DNA of 28,495 nt from contig JAPXKJ010000016.1 in the NCBI GenBank assembly GCA_033810155.1, forward strand, positions 1-28,495, written 5' to 3'. Position numbers and translations under genes: made by a program. Position 1 is the stretch's first letter, and each line of letters starts with the position of its first letter. Below, one piece after another: positions 7,821 to 16,149 of the stretch. The stretch is from UBA3907 sp033810155. Lineage in GTDB: Bacteria > Bacillota > Sulfobacillia > Fermentithermobacillales > Fermentithermobacillaceae. The notes below the pieces were generated by a model. The model ran no database searches. It was given only the letters and a program-made list of their open reading frames with translations, and was not told the DNA's origin.

Positions 7821-7846
7821 GGGCTTTTCGGTGAAAACCCTATAAT
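7821..7846 (+). promoter_or_regulatory. Hairpin abutting a -10 element ahead of xseA
   Basis: GGGCTTTTC (7821-7829) pairs with GAAAACCC (7833-7840) with one bulged C, directly followed by a perfect -10 TATAAT (7841-7846). No -35 lies at the normal distance (TTGTTG at 7812 is 23 bases away). It may mark both the end of the nfn transcript and the start of the xseA operon. Confidence 0.35.
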
Positions 7847-7867
7847 ACGTTTAAGAGGGGTGGCACC

Positions 7868-9103
7868 TTGTTGAGTTATAAGGATGTCATTTCGGTAAGT
7901 CAGTTAAATGCATACATTCGAAAGATGTTCTGGGAAGACGATTTCCTTAAGCAGGTGTTTGTACAAGGGGAGATAGCTAACCTCAGAGACTACAGGGGCC
8001 ACCTTTACTTTACTCTCAAAGACGAAAAAGCGAGCGTTAGGGCTGTTATGTGGCAAAGTGCTAGGAGCAGTCTCGCGTTCGTTCCCGAAGATGGGATGCA
8101 GGTTATCCTTTTGGGAAACGTCTCGGTTTTTGAGCGTGACGGGATTTATCAGATATATACCACCTACATGGAACCGTTCGGGCTGGGCGCACTTTATGCT
8201 TCTTTGGAAAAGCTGAAGGAAAAGCTAGAAAAAGAGGGTCTTTTCAAAGAAGAACGCAAACGACCGCTTCCCATGTTCCCACGAAAAATCGGCCTAGTCA
8301 CTTCAAAACGAGGTGCTGCCATAAAAGACATTATATCAGTGGGCAAGAGACGTTACCCGGGGGTAGAATTCGTATTGGCTGACTGCAAGGTTCAGGGTGA
8401 AGGAGCTGCTCAGGATATTGTGGCTGGCATAAGGGCCCTAAATGAGATACCTGACGTCGACGTTATAATCGTCGGCAGAGGAGGAGGCTCTCAGGAGGAC
8501 CTGTTCGTGTTCAACGATGAAGGCGTGGCACGGGCGATATTTGCGTCGAGGGTACCTGTAGTATCTGCGGTTGGACATGAGAGGGATGTAACCATAGCTG
8601 ACCTCGTGGCTGATGTTAGAGCGGCTACGCCGTCGGCGGCGGCTGAATTGGTGGTTCCAAACGCTGAACAGATAAGGATTGTGATTGAGAACTTAGAAAA
8701 AAGAGCCTATGCCTGTGTTCGTATGCAGATCGATCAAAATCGTAGGAGACTTGAAAACCTCGTATCGCGTCCTTGCTTTGAAAGACCAGACTGGTTTGTT
8801 GTTGCAGGCAGAGAGAGCCTGTACAGACTCAGAAAAGACCTGGAAGATGCCATATTGAGCATTGTCAGCGAAGGGCATCGAACACTGAATTCGGAGTTGG
8901 CGAAACTAGACGCTCTAAGTCCACTCAAAATATTGTCTAGAGGCTATAGTGTAACTAGGACTCTACCTGGGCTTTGTGTGGTTAGAGATTCTAATGAAGT
9001 AACGCCTGAAAGCAGGGTAGTTGTCACCCTCCACAAAGGGTCGATTGTTTGTCGCGTGGAAGAAAGACATGATAGTGAGGAGGGGTCAGTGCAAAATGAC
9101 TGA
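7868..9103 (+). CDS. xseA: Exodeoxyribonuclease VII large subunit
   Basis: Catalytic subunit of ExoVII, which degrades single-stranded DNA into oligonucleotides. An N-terminal OB fold (about 1-100, VSQLNAYIRKMFWEDDFLKQVFVQGEIANL...GHLYFTLKD) precedes the catalytic region with GLVTSKRGAAIKDI, IIVGRGGGSQEDLFVFNDE and PVVSAVGHERDVTIADLVADVRAATPSAAAE, then a coiled coil and the C-terminal LKILSRGYSV motif. The 411 residues are near the family norm. It starts at TTG 7868 or the adjacent TTG 7871; GAGGGGTGG sits just upstream. Its end overlaps xseB by 8 bases. Confidence 0.96.
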   Translation: MLSYKDVISVSQLNAYIRKMFWEDDFLKQVFVQGEIANLRDYRGHLYFTLKDEKASVRAVMWQSARSSLAFVPEDGMQVILLGNVSVFERDGIYQIYTTYMEPFGLGALYASLEKLKEKLEKEGLFKEERKRPLPMFPRKIGLVTSKRGAAIKDIISVGKRRYPGVEFVLADCKVQGEGAAQDIVAGIRALNEIPDVDVIIVGRGGGSQEDLFVFNDEGVARAIFASRVPVVSAVGHERDVTIADLVADVRAATPSAAAELVVPNAEQIRIVIENLEKRAYACVRMQIDQNRRRLENLVSRPCFERPDWFVVAGRESLYRLRKDLEDAILSIVSEGHRTLNSELAKLDALSPLKILSRGYSVTRTLPGLCVVRDSNEVTPESRVVVTLHKGSIVCRVEERHDSEEGSVQND

Positions 9104-9338
9104 TATCCCGGAGGATAACAAGGTAGAAGGCCGGTCAGGAGATCTGGATTTTGCAAGTAGCCTTAAGAAACTCGAGGAAATAGTGAAATCCCTGGAAAGT
9201 GGGGAGCTTTCGCTTGAAGAGTCGCTTGAGAAGTTTGAAGAAGGGATTAGGCTGGCCAAGCAATTGGAAGCGATTCTGGACAAGGCAGATAGTCGAATTC
9301 AGGAAATCTTGAAAACTAGTGAGGAGACTCAAAGTTAG
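9096..9338 (+). CDS. xseB: Exodeoxyribonuclease VII small subunit
   Basis: An 80-residue helical partner of XseA. The signature LDFASSLKKLEEIVKSLESG followed by LSLEESLEKFEEGIRLAKQL is clear. ATG 9096 is chosen because GAGGAGGGG (9077-9085) lies 10 bases upstream and the product then has the family size; the open frame continues upstream inside xseA. The coding ends overlap, so the two subunits are translationally coupled. Confidence 0.95.
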   Translation: MTDIPEDNKVEGRSGDLDFASSLKKLEEIVKSLESGELSLEESLEKFEEGIRLAKQLEAILDKADSRIQEILKTSEETQS

Positions 9339-10217
9339 ATGGGTGCTATGGACACAGACGATCTTGCGGTGTACCTAGAGACGAAGCGCGGGCAGATTGA
9401 TGACGCAATCATGGGGATCGTCGATTCTTACGAATGGGATCTTCCTGTCCTTAGGGAATGCATTGTGTATAGCCTCTTTGGCGGCAAGAGATTAAGGAGC
9501 ATCATTTTGCTCGAGGCTTGTGAGAGCCAAGGTGGCAACTGGGATCTGGCAATTCCTTTTGGAGCGGGAATAGAGATGGTTCACGCATATTCTCTGGTGC
9601 ATGACGATCTTCCTTGCATGGATGACGACGACTACCGAAGAGGAAAACCCACCTGCCACAAGAAGTTTGGCGAAGCTCTGGCTGTTCTTTGCGGCGATGC
9701 GCTGTTAACCATGGCGTTTGAAACCATGCTATGTCTTGGAGATGCCAAAGAGGATATAAAGTCCGCCGCAGCACGTGAGATAGCTACGGCAGCGGGTCCT
9801 CGAGGAATGGTTGGCGGACAAGTACTGGATCTCTTGTTAGAAGGAAAAAACGCTGATGCTGATCTGGTAACGAAAATGTACTGTATGAAGACTGCAGCTT
9901 TATTCGAGGTATCAGCAAAAGTAGGAGCCCTTCTGGCTCAAGCAGTACCCAGCTCGGTGCATGGTCTTTCGTCTTGGGGTAGAAAGTTTGGATATGCGTA
10001 TCAAATAATTGACGACCTTGAGGATGTTGGGGAGAGCGAGAAAGAAGAAAATAAGAGCACCCTTATGGTCGCACTGTCTTTTGAAGGTGCCTGCAAGAAG
10101 GCGAGGGAAGCTTTGATAGGTAGTCTTGATTCGGTGTCTTCATTGGGCTTAGGCAAGTCAGTTTTTGCGGACCTTTCTAGGCTATATATGGATAAGGTAG
10201 ATCATTTGTGCATGTAA
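9339..10217 (+). CDS. ispA: Farnesyl diphosphate synthase (polyprenyl synthetase family)
   Basis: Condenses IPP with DMAPP/GPP to make farnesyl diphosphate, feeding undecaprenyl phosphate and quinone synthesis. The first aspartate motif is DDLPCMDDDD (D89, D90, D95) with the two-residue insertion typical of bacterial enzymes, and Tyr at the fifth residue before it (YSLVHDD) favours a C15 product. The second motif is DDLEDV (D225, D226, D229), where many enzymes read DDILDV. The basic GGKRLRS motif for IPP is at about residue 48-54. The start ATG immediately follows the xseB stop. It lies upstream of dxs, so two isoprenoid genes are co-transcribed. Confidence 0.94.
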   Translation: MGAMDTDDLAVYLETKRGQIDDAIMGIVDSYEWDLPVLRECIVYSLFGGKRLRSIILLEACESQGGNWDLAIPFGAGIEMVHAYSLVHDDLPCMDDDDYRRGKPTCHKKFGEALAVLCGDALLTMAFETMLCLGDAKEDIKSAAAREIATAAGPRGMVGGQVLDLLLEGKNADADLVTKMYCMKTAALFEVSAKVGALLAQAVPSSVHGLSSWGRKFGYAYQIIDDLEDVGESEKEENKSTLMVALSFEGACKKAREALIGSLDSVSSLGLGKSVFADLSRLYMDKVDHLCM

Positions 10218-10286
10218 GCAGCCAGATCAATGAAGCGCATCAGGATTTGTTAGGGTGTGTCTTTTGGTGATTAGGGAGGAGTTGGA

Positions 10287-12167
10287 TTGCAGCTTCGTAA
10301 TATCAGGTGTCCACAGGACATCCGGAACCTTTCGGTTGAAGAACTCGAATCTTTGTCCGAAGAAATCAGGAGCGAGATAGTACGGGTTGTGTCTACTAAT
10401 GGCGGACATCTTGCCTCATCTCTTGGGGCAGTCGAAATCACGCTCGCTTTGCACAAAGTATTTGACACTCCTCGAGACAAGGTCGTTTGGGATGTTGGCC
10501 ACCAAAGTTACGCACACAAACTAATTACAGGACGTTACGATACCTTTGGGAGCTTGCGCAAACTAGGCGGGATTTCTGGCTTCCCCAAACGAGCTGAAAG
10601 CCCCTACGATGTCTACGATACCGGTCACGCCGCTGGATCTATTTCGTACGCGTTAGGTTTAGCAAAGGCAAGGGATTTAGATGGTGGCAACTGGAATGTC
10701 ATAGATGTTATAGGAGATGGCGCACTAACTTCTGGTGTAGCCTATGAGGGTCTAAACAATGCGGGAGAGCTGAGGACGCGTTTGGTCGTAGTTCTCAATG
10801 ATAATTCCATGTCTATTTCAAAAAACGTAGGAGGAATTACGCGATACCTGACATTGCTAAGGCTTGCGCCATCGTACAGGGGTGTGAAATCAGCATTAGA
10901 GAAACTCCTAGATAGGATGCCCAATGTCGGGCAGTGGACCATCGACTGGTTGAGACGCTTCAAAGGCGGGATAAAGTATTTTCTCTTTCCGGAAGCATGG
11001 TTTGAATCTTTGGGTTTCAGATACTATGGGCCCATTGACGGCCACAATCTAGGTGGGTTGATAGAGGTATTTGAAGAAGTAAAGACGCTAGATGATCCTG
11101 TGATAGTTCATGTTGTGACTGTCAAAGGAAAGGGCTACAGATTCGCTGAAGAAGATCCCGAGAAATTCCACGGTATAGGTCCGTTCGATCCAGATACGGG
11201 TGAGATTATATCTAATAGCTCGGGACCTCCCAGTTACAGCAGAGTTTTCGGCCAGGCCATGGCGAGTTTTGCTAAGAAGAATCAAGATCTGGTGGGGATC
11301 ACCGCTGCAATGGCCGATGGTACCGGCCTTGATGAATTTGCGCGTGAGTTTCCGGAGAGAGTGTTTGATGTAGGAATTGCGGAAAGTCATTCGGTCGCAT
11401 TTGCTGCCGGGCTTGCGCAATCCGGCAAACTACCGGTTGTTGCGGTTTACTCAACGTTTCTGCAAAGGGCTTACGACCAAATAATCGAAGACGTATGTTT
11501 GCAGAAGCTAAAAGTGGTTTTCGCAGTAGATAGGGCAGGTCTAGTTGGCGAAGATGGAGAAACCCATCAGGGGCAATTTGATGTAAGCTATCTTAGAACT
11601 GCTCCGGGGTTGACCATAATGGCCCCCAAAGATGAGGCGGAATTGGTCAACATGTTATGGACGGCGCTTAACCTTTCAGGGCCAAGTGCAATTAGGTATC
11701 CTCGCGGTGGTGGCGAAGGAATTCCTTATGAGGAGTTTCTCGAAAATCCTCAAATGCTAGAAGTCGGGAAGGCTGAGGTTATTTGTATGGGGCAAGCGGT
11801 GAATATCGTTGCTCTCGGAAGTATGGTCTATCCTGCCCTGGAAGCTGCTAAGATATTGGAAGGAATGGGTATATCGTGCGGAGTAGTGAATGCCAGGTTC
11901 GTGACACCTTTGGACAAGGATAGATTAGGGGAACTGGCCAAGACAGGTCCCCTGCTGGTGGTCGAAGAGAATATTCCCGCAGGTGGGTTTGGAGAAGGGG
12001 TTTTGGATGCTGTTGCACCTTCAGCGAGATGTAACGTCCATAGATTGACTCTTCCTATGAAGTATATTGAGCATGGTCCTCAAAAAGATCTTCGAAAGAT
12101 TTATGGTATGGATGTGTCTGGGATAGTTCATAAAATCAAGGAAATCCTGAACCGATTGGAGACTTGA
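10287..12167 (+). CDS. dxs: 1-deoxy-D-xylulose-5-phosphate synthase
   Basis: TPP enzyme of the first MEP-pathway step, joining pyruvate and glyceraldehyde 3-phosphate. The N-terminal TPP domain carries GDG at residues 143-145 and NDN shortly after (VVLNDNSMSISKNVGG). The Pyr domain holds the catalytic glutamate E366 (FDVGIAESHSVAFAAG, where E. coli reads EQHAVTFAAG) and DRAGLVGEDGETHQGQFD. The C-terminal transketolase domain follows from about 490. TTG 10287 has GGGAGGA (10274-10280) at good distance, and the 626 residues fit the family. It overlaps the nadK region by its final bases. No tlyA gene follows, unlike many relatives. Confidence 0.96.
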   Translation: MQLRNIRCPQDIRNLSVEELESLSEEIRSEIVRVVSTNGGHLASSLGAVEITLALHKVFDTPRDKVVWDVGHQSYAHKLITGRYDTFGSLRKLGGISGFPKRAESPYDVYDTGHAAGSISYALGLAKARDLDGGNWNVIDVIGDGALTSGVAYEGLNNAGELRTRLVVVLNDNSMSISKNVGGITRYLTLLRLAPSYRGVKSALEKLLDRMPNVGQWTIDWLRRFKGGIKYFLFPEAWFESLGFRYYGPIDGHNLGGLIEVFEEVKTLDDPVIVHVVTVKGKGYRFAEEDPEKFHGIGPFDPDTGEIISNSSGPPSYSRVFGQAMASFAKKNQDLVGITAAMADGTGLDEFAREFPERVFDVGIAESHSVAFAAGLAQSGKLPVVAVYSTFLQRAYDQIIEDVCLQKLKVVFAVDRAGLVGEDGETHQGQFDVSYLRTAPGLTIMAPKDEAELVNMLWTALNLSGPSAIRYPRGGGEGIPYEEFLENPQMLEVGKAEVICMGQAVNIVALGSMVYPALEAAKILEGMGISCGVVNARFVTPLDKDRLGELAKTGPLLVVEENIPAGGFGEGVLDAVAPSARCNVHRLTLPMKYIEHGPQKDLRKIYGMDVSGIVHKIKEILNRLET

Positions 12168-12169
12168 GC

Positions 12170-13042
12170 ATGTCTAGAAAAGGCATAGGGATTCTGCCCA
12201 ATCTTGACAAGGCAGAAAGCGATGACTTGGTAGACCAACTGGCGCAGTGGCTCGCTGAAAGGGACATACAGATCTACCTGGCCCCTTGTGCCAGCGTATT
12301 TGAAAAGTGGCGACAGTATACATTGCCTTTGATGGATTGGCCTTCCAATGTAGGTTTTGCCGTGGTGCTAGGTGGTGACGGCACCTTATTGGGTGCAGCA
12401 AGATCTCTTGGCCCTCTCGGGATCTCTATTCTCGGGGTGAATATTGGGCATTTTGGGTTTCTTACGGAGTTGGATGGGAGCAACCTATTTGAGCATTTGC
12501 CCGAATTCATCTCTGGGAATTTCGAAAGAGATGAAAGGCTGATGTTGTCCACAGAAGTGATTCGACAGGGAGAATCGGTGTTCCATAGTATTGCGTTAAA
12601 TGAGGCTTGTGTTTCAAAAGGGCCGTATGGACGTTTGACCGTGCTGTCTCTAAAGGTGTCGGGTAAAGATGTCGATGTTTACGGGGCGGATGGGCTGATT
12701 GTTTCAACACCAACAGGCTCTACCGCGTATTCTCTTTCGGCTGGTGGACCTATTTTGTCTCCTCAGATTGAGGCCTTTCTTGCTACCCCAATATGTCCAC
12801 ATACCTTGTATTCTAGGTCCATAGTCGTTCCTTCATCAGAATCTTGCGAAATTGAGGTTATATTGCCTAGCCAATCGACGACGCTAGCTCTGGACGGGCA
12901 GGAGTTTTTCCATCTCGAAAAGAATGACATTATTGTGGTTGAAAAATCAAATTACAAAGCGTCGTTACTTAGGAGGAGAGGTTGGTCTTTCTACGATGTG
13001 TTGCGCAAGAAAATGAAGGAAGGGATAGGCAGGTTACCGTGA
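12170..13042 (+). CDS. nadK: NAD kinase
   Basis: ATP- or polyphosphate-dependent kinase that makes NADP+ from NAD+. The GGDGTLLGAAR motif is at 68-78 with catalytic D70; NIGHFGFLTEL and TPTGSTAYSLSAGGPILSP (NAD-binding) follow. ATG 12170 is preferred over TTG 12164, which lies inside the dxs stop overlap; GGAG at 12158 serves it. The 290-residue length is typical. The placement dxs-nadK-argR-recN is the clostridial order with tlyA missing. Confidence 0.95.
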   Translation: MSRKGIGILPNLDKAESDDLVDQLAQWLAERDIQIYLAPCASVFEKWRQYTLPLMDWPSNVGFAVVLGGDGTLLGAARSLGPLGISILGVNIGHFGFLTELDGSNLFEHLPEFISGNFERDERLMLSTEVIRQGESVFHSIALNEACVSKGPYGRLTVLSLKVSGKDVDVYGADGLIVSTPTGSTAYSLSAGGPILSPQIEAFLATPICPHTLYSRSIVVPSSESCEIEVILPSQSTTLALDGQEFFHLEKNDIIVVEKSNYKASLLRRRGWSFYDVLRKKMKEGIGRLP

Positions 13043-13094
13043 GGGTAATTCTGGCTGAGTGAGTATAACTGATTAAGTTAGGAGGCAATCCCCA

Positions 13095-13550
13095 ATGAAG
13101 GCCAAAAGACAAATGAGGATAGTTGAACTGGTATCCAATAATATCATCACCAGCCAGGAAGAGCTGTGTAAACTGCTTGCTGAAGAGGGTATAAAAGTTA
13201 CTCAAGCTACAGTTTCTCGTGACATAAAAGAACTCCATTTAGTTCGCGTGCCATCAGGCGACGGGCGTTACAAATACTCTCTTATGCCCGGAGACCCTAC
13301 CTTGGTATATAAACAGAGATTCAACAGATTATTTGAAGATTGTTGCATAAACATGGAAAAAGCCGCCAATATAATAGTTGTCAAAACAATCACAGGAACA
13401 GCATCTGCGGTAGGAGAAGCAATTGATGGGATGAATCTTGAGGGCATCCTGGGAAGCGTAGCTGGCGATAATGCAGTAATCGTCGTGGTTCGGGAAGGAC
13501 ATAGCGCGTCTGAGGTGTTGGACAGTCTGCGCAGCATAGCGGGAATGTGA
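13095..13550 (+). CDS. argR: Arginine repressor ArgR/AhrC
   Basis: Hexameric arginine-dependent regulator. The N-terminal winged helix (about 1-70) contains the recognition region TQATVSRDIKELHLVRV; the C-terminal oligomerisation and arginine-binding domain contains GTASAVGEAIDGMNLEGILGSVAGDNAVIVV, including the GTA and GD residues of the family. The 151 residues are normal. ATG follows AGGAGGCAA. No arginine genes are nearby and I saw no convincing ARG box in the window, so its targets lie elsewhere. Confidence 0.96.
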   Translation: MKAKRQMRIVELVSNNIITSQEELCKLLAEEGIKVTQATVSRDIKELHLVRVPSGDGRYKYSLMPGDPTLVYKQRFNRLFEDCCINMEKAANIIVVKTITGTASAVGEAIDGMNLEGILGSVAGDNAVIVVVREGHSASEVLDSLRSIAGM

Positions 13551-13556
13551 TATTCT

Positions 13557-15299
13557 TTGCTCACCTATCTAAGGATACAGAATTTCGGCATATTTCAAGA
13601 TGTTGAATTAGAACTCGGGCCGGGTCTTACAGTCTTTACAGGAGAAACTGGAGCCGGCAAATCCATGATTGTCGATGCAGTTATGGCTTGTCTTGGCTAC
13701 AGGACTTCCTCCGAAGTTATAAGGGCTGGCGAAGAAAGGGCGATACTTGAGCTTTTTGTTTCTCCAGGGTCTGATTTTTCCGGTTTCGATGATGAGCTAC
13801 GGGAGATTTTAGCCGGAGAAAATGAAGTTGCCATTCAAAGGGACATACTGCCTGAGAGATCCTATATGCGGATTAATGGAAGGATATCTACCATGTCTAT
13901 GGCGCAAATGATAGGCAACAGACTGGTAGATATACATGGTCAGCAGGATCACTACGCGCTCATGAGGTCGCAAAACTATGTTGGCATGATAGACAGTATG
14001 GACAGACAGTCTATAGAGCCACTTAGAGCCCAATACTATTCTCACTTTCTTAGGCGACAGGAGCTTCTTGAAGAGAAGAGTAAGCTTAGCACAGACCAAT
14101 CTACACGAAAGCGGGAAATAGATCTTTTGTCATATCAAATTGAAGAGATAGATAAGGCGGCATTAAGCGTTGGGGAGGACGAGAGGTTAAGGCAAGAATA
14201 CAAAATACTGAGCTCGCAGAAAAAACTAATTGACCTATCCCAAGACGCATATTCACGTGTCTATGATGGGGTAAGCGGTAACCTAAGTGCATACGATCTG
14301 GTTACGGAAGCAGTTGACCTGCTCAAGGAAGCCGAAAGAATTGACCCTTCCGTTGGGCAGAGCAGAGAAACTTTGGAGCAAGTCCTGTACTCTTTAGAAG
14401 TAGCAGTAGACTGTTTGCGAGAATACCAAAAAGGGCTATTGCTTGAACCGGAGAAGATTCAACAAGTTCAGGAACGTTTAGATCTTATAGAAAGACTTAA
14501 GGTCAAATATGGAGGCACTATAGAGAAGGTTTTTGAGTATAGGGCAAAGTCCGAAGCGAGACTAAGGCACCTTCTAAATGCAAGCGAGATTCTAGAGAAG
14601 ATAGAGGGAGAACTTGCCCAAGTGGAAAACCATATGGTGATCTTAGGCACTGAGCTTTCTGCTTTAAGGCGAGAAGCTGCCTCCAAAATGGAAGAGAGCA
14701 TTTCGTCGGTGCTTCATGATCTAGGGATGCCAGGGGCAAAATTCATCGTGCAGATAGAGCGCCAATACGATCCGCAAAATGGAATTTTTATAGGGGAAGG
14801 ACTGGCGAGACCTTTCCAAGACGGGTTTGATAGAGTTAGCTTTCTCTTCAGCGCAAATCCGGGCGAGCCTCCGCTGCCTCTTCACAAAGTGGCATCGGGA
14901 GGAGAATTGTCTCGGCTTATGTTGGCAATAAAGTCGTGTGCAGAGGAAGTAGAACCTGTTCCTACACTTATTTTTGACGAAATCGACGCTGGAGTAGGAG
15001 GTAAAGCAGGGCAGGCCATTGGGGAGAAACTGTGGCAACTTGGACGTGATCACCAGGTACTGTGCGTAACCCATCTTGCTTCGATCGCTGCCATGGCGGA
15101 TTCTCACTTTGTTGTAGAAAAGAGCGAAGCTGGAGGAAGAACTTACGGACGGGTGGTCGAGTTGAAAGACGGTGAAAGCAGAGCCAGAGAAATTGCGCGG
15201 ATGCTTAGTGGTACCGAAGTCGGAGTATCTTTGGCCCACGGGCGGGAACTGATTGTGGCTGCAGACGCTTACAAAGGCAACTCTAGGACTCCAAGGTAG
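13557..15299 (+). CDS. recN: DNA repair protein RecN
   Basis: SMC-like ATPase recruited to double-strand breaks. The N-terminal Walker A FTGETGAGKS (about 22-31) and the C-terminal signature ASGGELSRLMLAIKS with Walker B PTLIFDEIDAGVGGKAG and the VTHLASIAAMADSH switch flank a central coiled coil (about 155-390). The 580 residues are close to the usual length. TTG 13557 lies 6 bases after the argR stop with only a weak ribosome site, pointing to coupling with argR. spoIVB, which commonly follows recN in sporulating Bacillota, is absent. Confidence 0.95.
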   Translation: MLTYLRIQNFGIFQDVELELGPGLTVFTGETGAGKSMIVDAVMACLGYRTSSEVIRAGEERAILELFVSPGSDFSGFDDELREILAGENEVAIQRDILPERSYMRINGRISTMSMAQMIGNRLVDIHGQQDHYALMRSQNYVGMIDSMDRQSIEPLRAQYYSHFLRRQELLEEKSKLSTDQSTRKREIDLLSYQIEEIDKAALSVGEDERLRQEYKILSSQKKLIDLSQDAYSRVYDGVSGNLSAYDLVTEAVDLLKEAERIDPSVGQSRETLEQVLYSLEVAVDCLREYQKGLLLEPEKIQQVQERLDLIERLKVKYGGTIEKVFEYRAKSEARLRHLLNASEILEKIEGELAQVENHMVILGTELSALRREAASKMEESISSVLHDLGMPGAKFIVQIERQYDPQNGIFIGEGLARPFQDGFDRVSFLFSANPGEPPLPLHKVASGGELSRLMLAIKSCAEEVEPVPTLIFDEIDAGVGGKAGQAIGEKLWQLGRDHQVLCVTHLASIAAMADSHFVVEKSEAGGRTYGRVVELKDGESRAREIARMLSGTEVGVSLAHGRELIVAADAYKGNSRTPR

Positions 15300-15332
15300 A
15301 TGAGATTGAAGAGCGGTGGGGGCTGATAGTTA

Positions 15333-16127
15333 GTGGAACAAATGAGAGTTTTGATCGCTGATGACAACAAGGAGTTTGCAAGTATACTTAGAGACTACTT
15401 GGAGGAGCAAGAAGATATAGATGTTGTTGGCGTAGCATATAACGGACTCGAAGCACTAACTTTGATTTTAGAGTTTATGCCGGATATAGTTGTCCTAGAT
15501 GTGGTTATGCCCTATCTCGATGGTATAGGAGTCTTGGAGAAACTCTCTGAGAGACAGCTTGCGGACCGCCCGAAAATCCTCATGCTGTCTGCTTTCGGAC
15601 AAGATTCTATTACGCGAAGAGCCGCTGAACTTGGAGCCGATTATTACCTCGTCAAACCTTTTGATCTTGCAACATTGGCCGAAAGATTGAGACAAATGTT
15701 TTATTGGCGCGAGCCTGATGCAACAGCACGTAGGATTCGAATGGAGGAAGAGTCTCTGGATGTATTGGTTACGTCAATCCTCCAAAAAATGGGAATGCCG
15801 TCTAATATAAAAGGTTTCAGATACCTAAGGGACGCAATCATTATGGTGCATTATCGACCTGAGTATTTATCTGCGGTAACAAAGGAACTATACCCCGAAA
15901 TTGCCAAAAAATACTCAACCACCTCAAGTAGGGTTGAACGTGCCATACGACATGCTATCCAAGTGGCTTGGAATAGAGGAAATATTGGTTTCATTGAGAA
16001 ACTATTTGGATCAGTTCCAGGTAAAAGCAAGAGACGACCGACCAATTCTGAGTTCATTGCCTTTATGGCAGATAGGATCCGTTCCGGTATCTACAGCATG
16101 AATGACATAATGCCCGGTCTGTTGTGA
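15333..16127 (+). CDS. spo0A: Sporulation/stationary-phase response regulator Spo0A
   Basis: Phosphorelay response regulator. The receiver domain (1-125) has the acidic pocket D10/D11, phosphoacceptor D56 (VVLDVVMPYLDG) and K108 (YYLVKPFD), matching canonical Spo0A numbering. The C-terminal DNA-binding domain (about 150-260) shows the family signature IKGFRYLRDAIIMV, YPEIAKKYSTTSSRVERAIRHAIQVAW and PTNSEFIAFMADRIR. The 264 residues are complete. GTG 15333 follows GGTGGGGG; ATG 15342 is an alternative three codons in. Only 33 bases separate it from recN. No other recognisable sporulation gene is in the window. Confidence 0.96.
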   Translation: MEQMRVLIADDNKEFASILRDYLEEQEDIDVVGVAYNGLEALTLILEFMPDIVVLDVVMPYLDGIGVLEKLSERQLADRPKILMLSAFGQDSITRRAAELGADYYLVKPFDLATLAERLRQMFYWREPDATARRIRMEEESLDVLVTSILQKMGMPSNIKGFRYLRDAIIMVHYRPEYLSAVTKELYPEIAKKYSTTSSRVERAIRHAIQVAWNRGNIGFIEKLFGSVPGKSKRRPTNSEFIAFMADRIRSGIYSMNDIMPGLL

Positions 16128-16149
16128 CCAACGATTGGGGGCCCGGTTC

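Noticed and set aside
14721..15239. A 172-residue minus-strand frame inside recN
   Set aside because: It overlaps the conserved ATPase core of recN and has no recognisable motif or ribosome site.
16135..16149. TTG start for the sigma-54 activator five codons earlier
   Set aside because: It lies in the G-rich stretch that serves as the ribosome site for ATG 16150, and the extra residues are not needed for the PAS domain.
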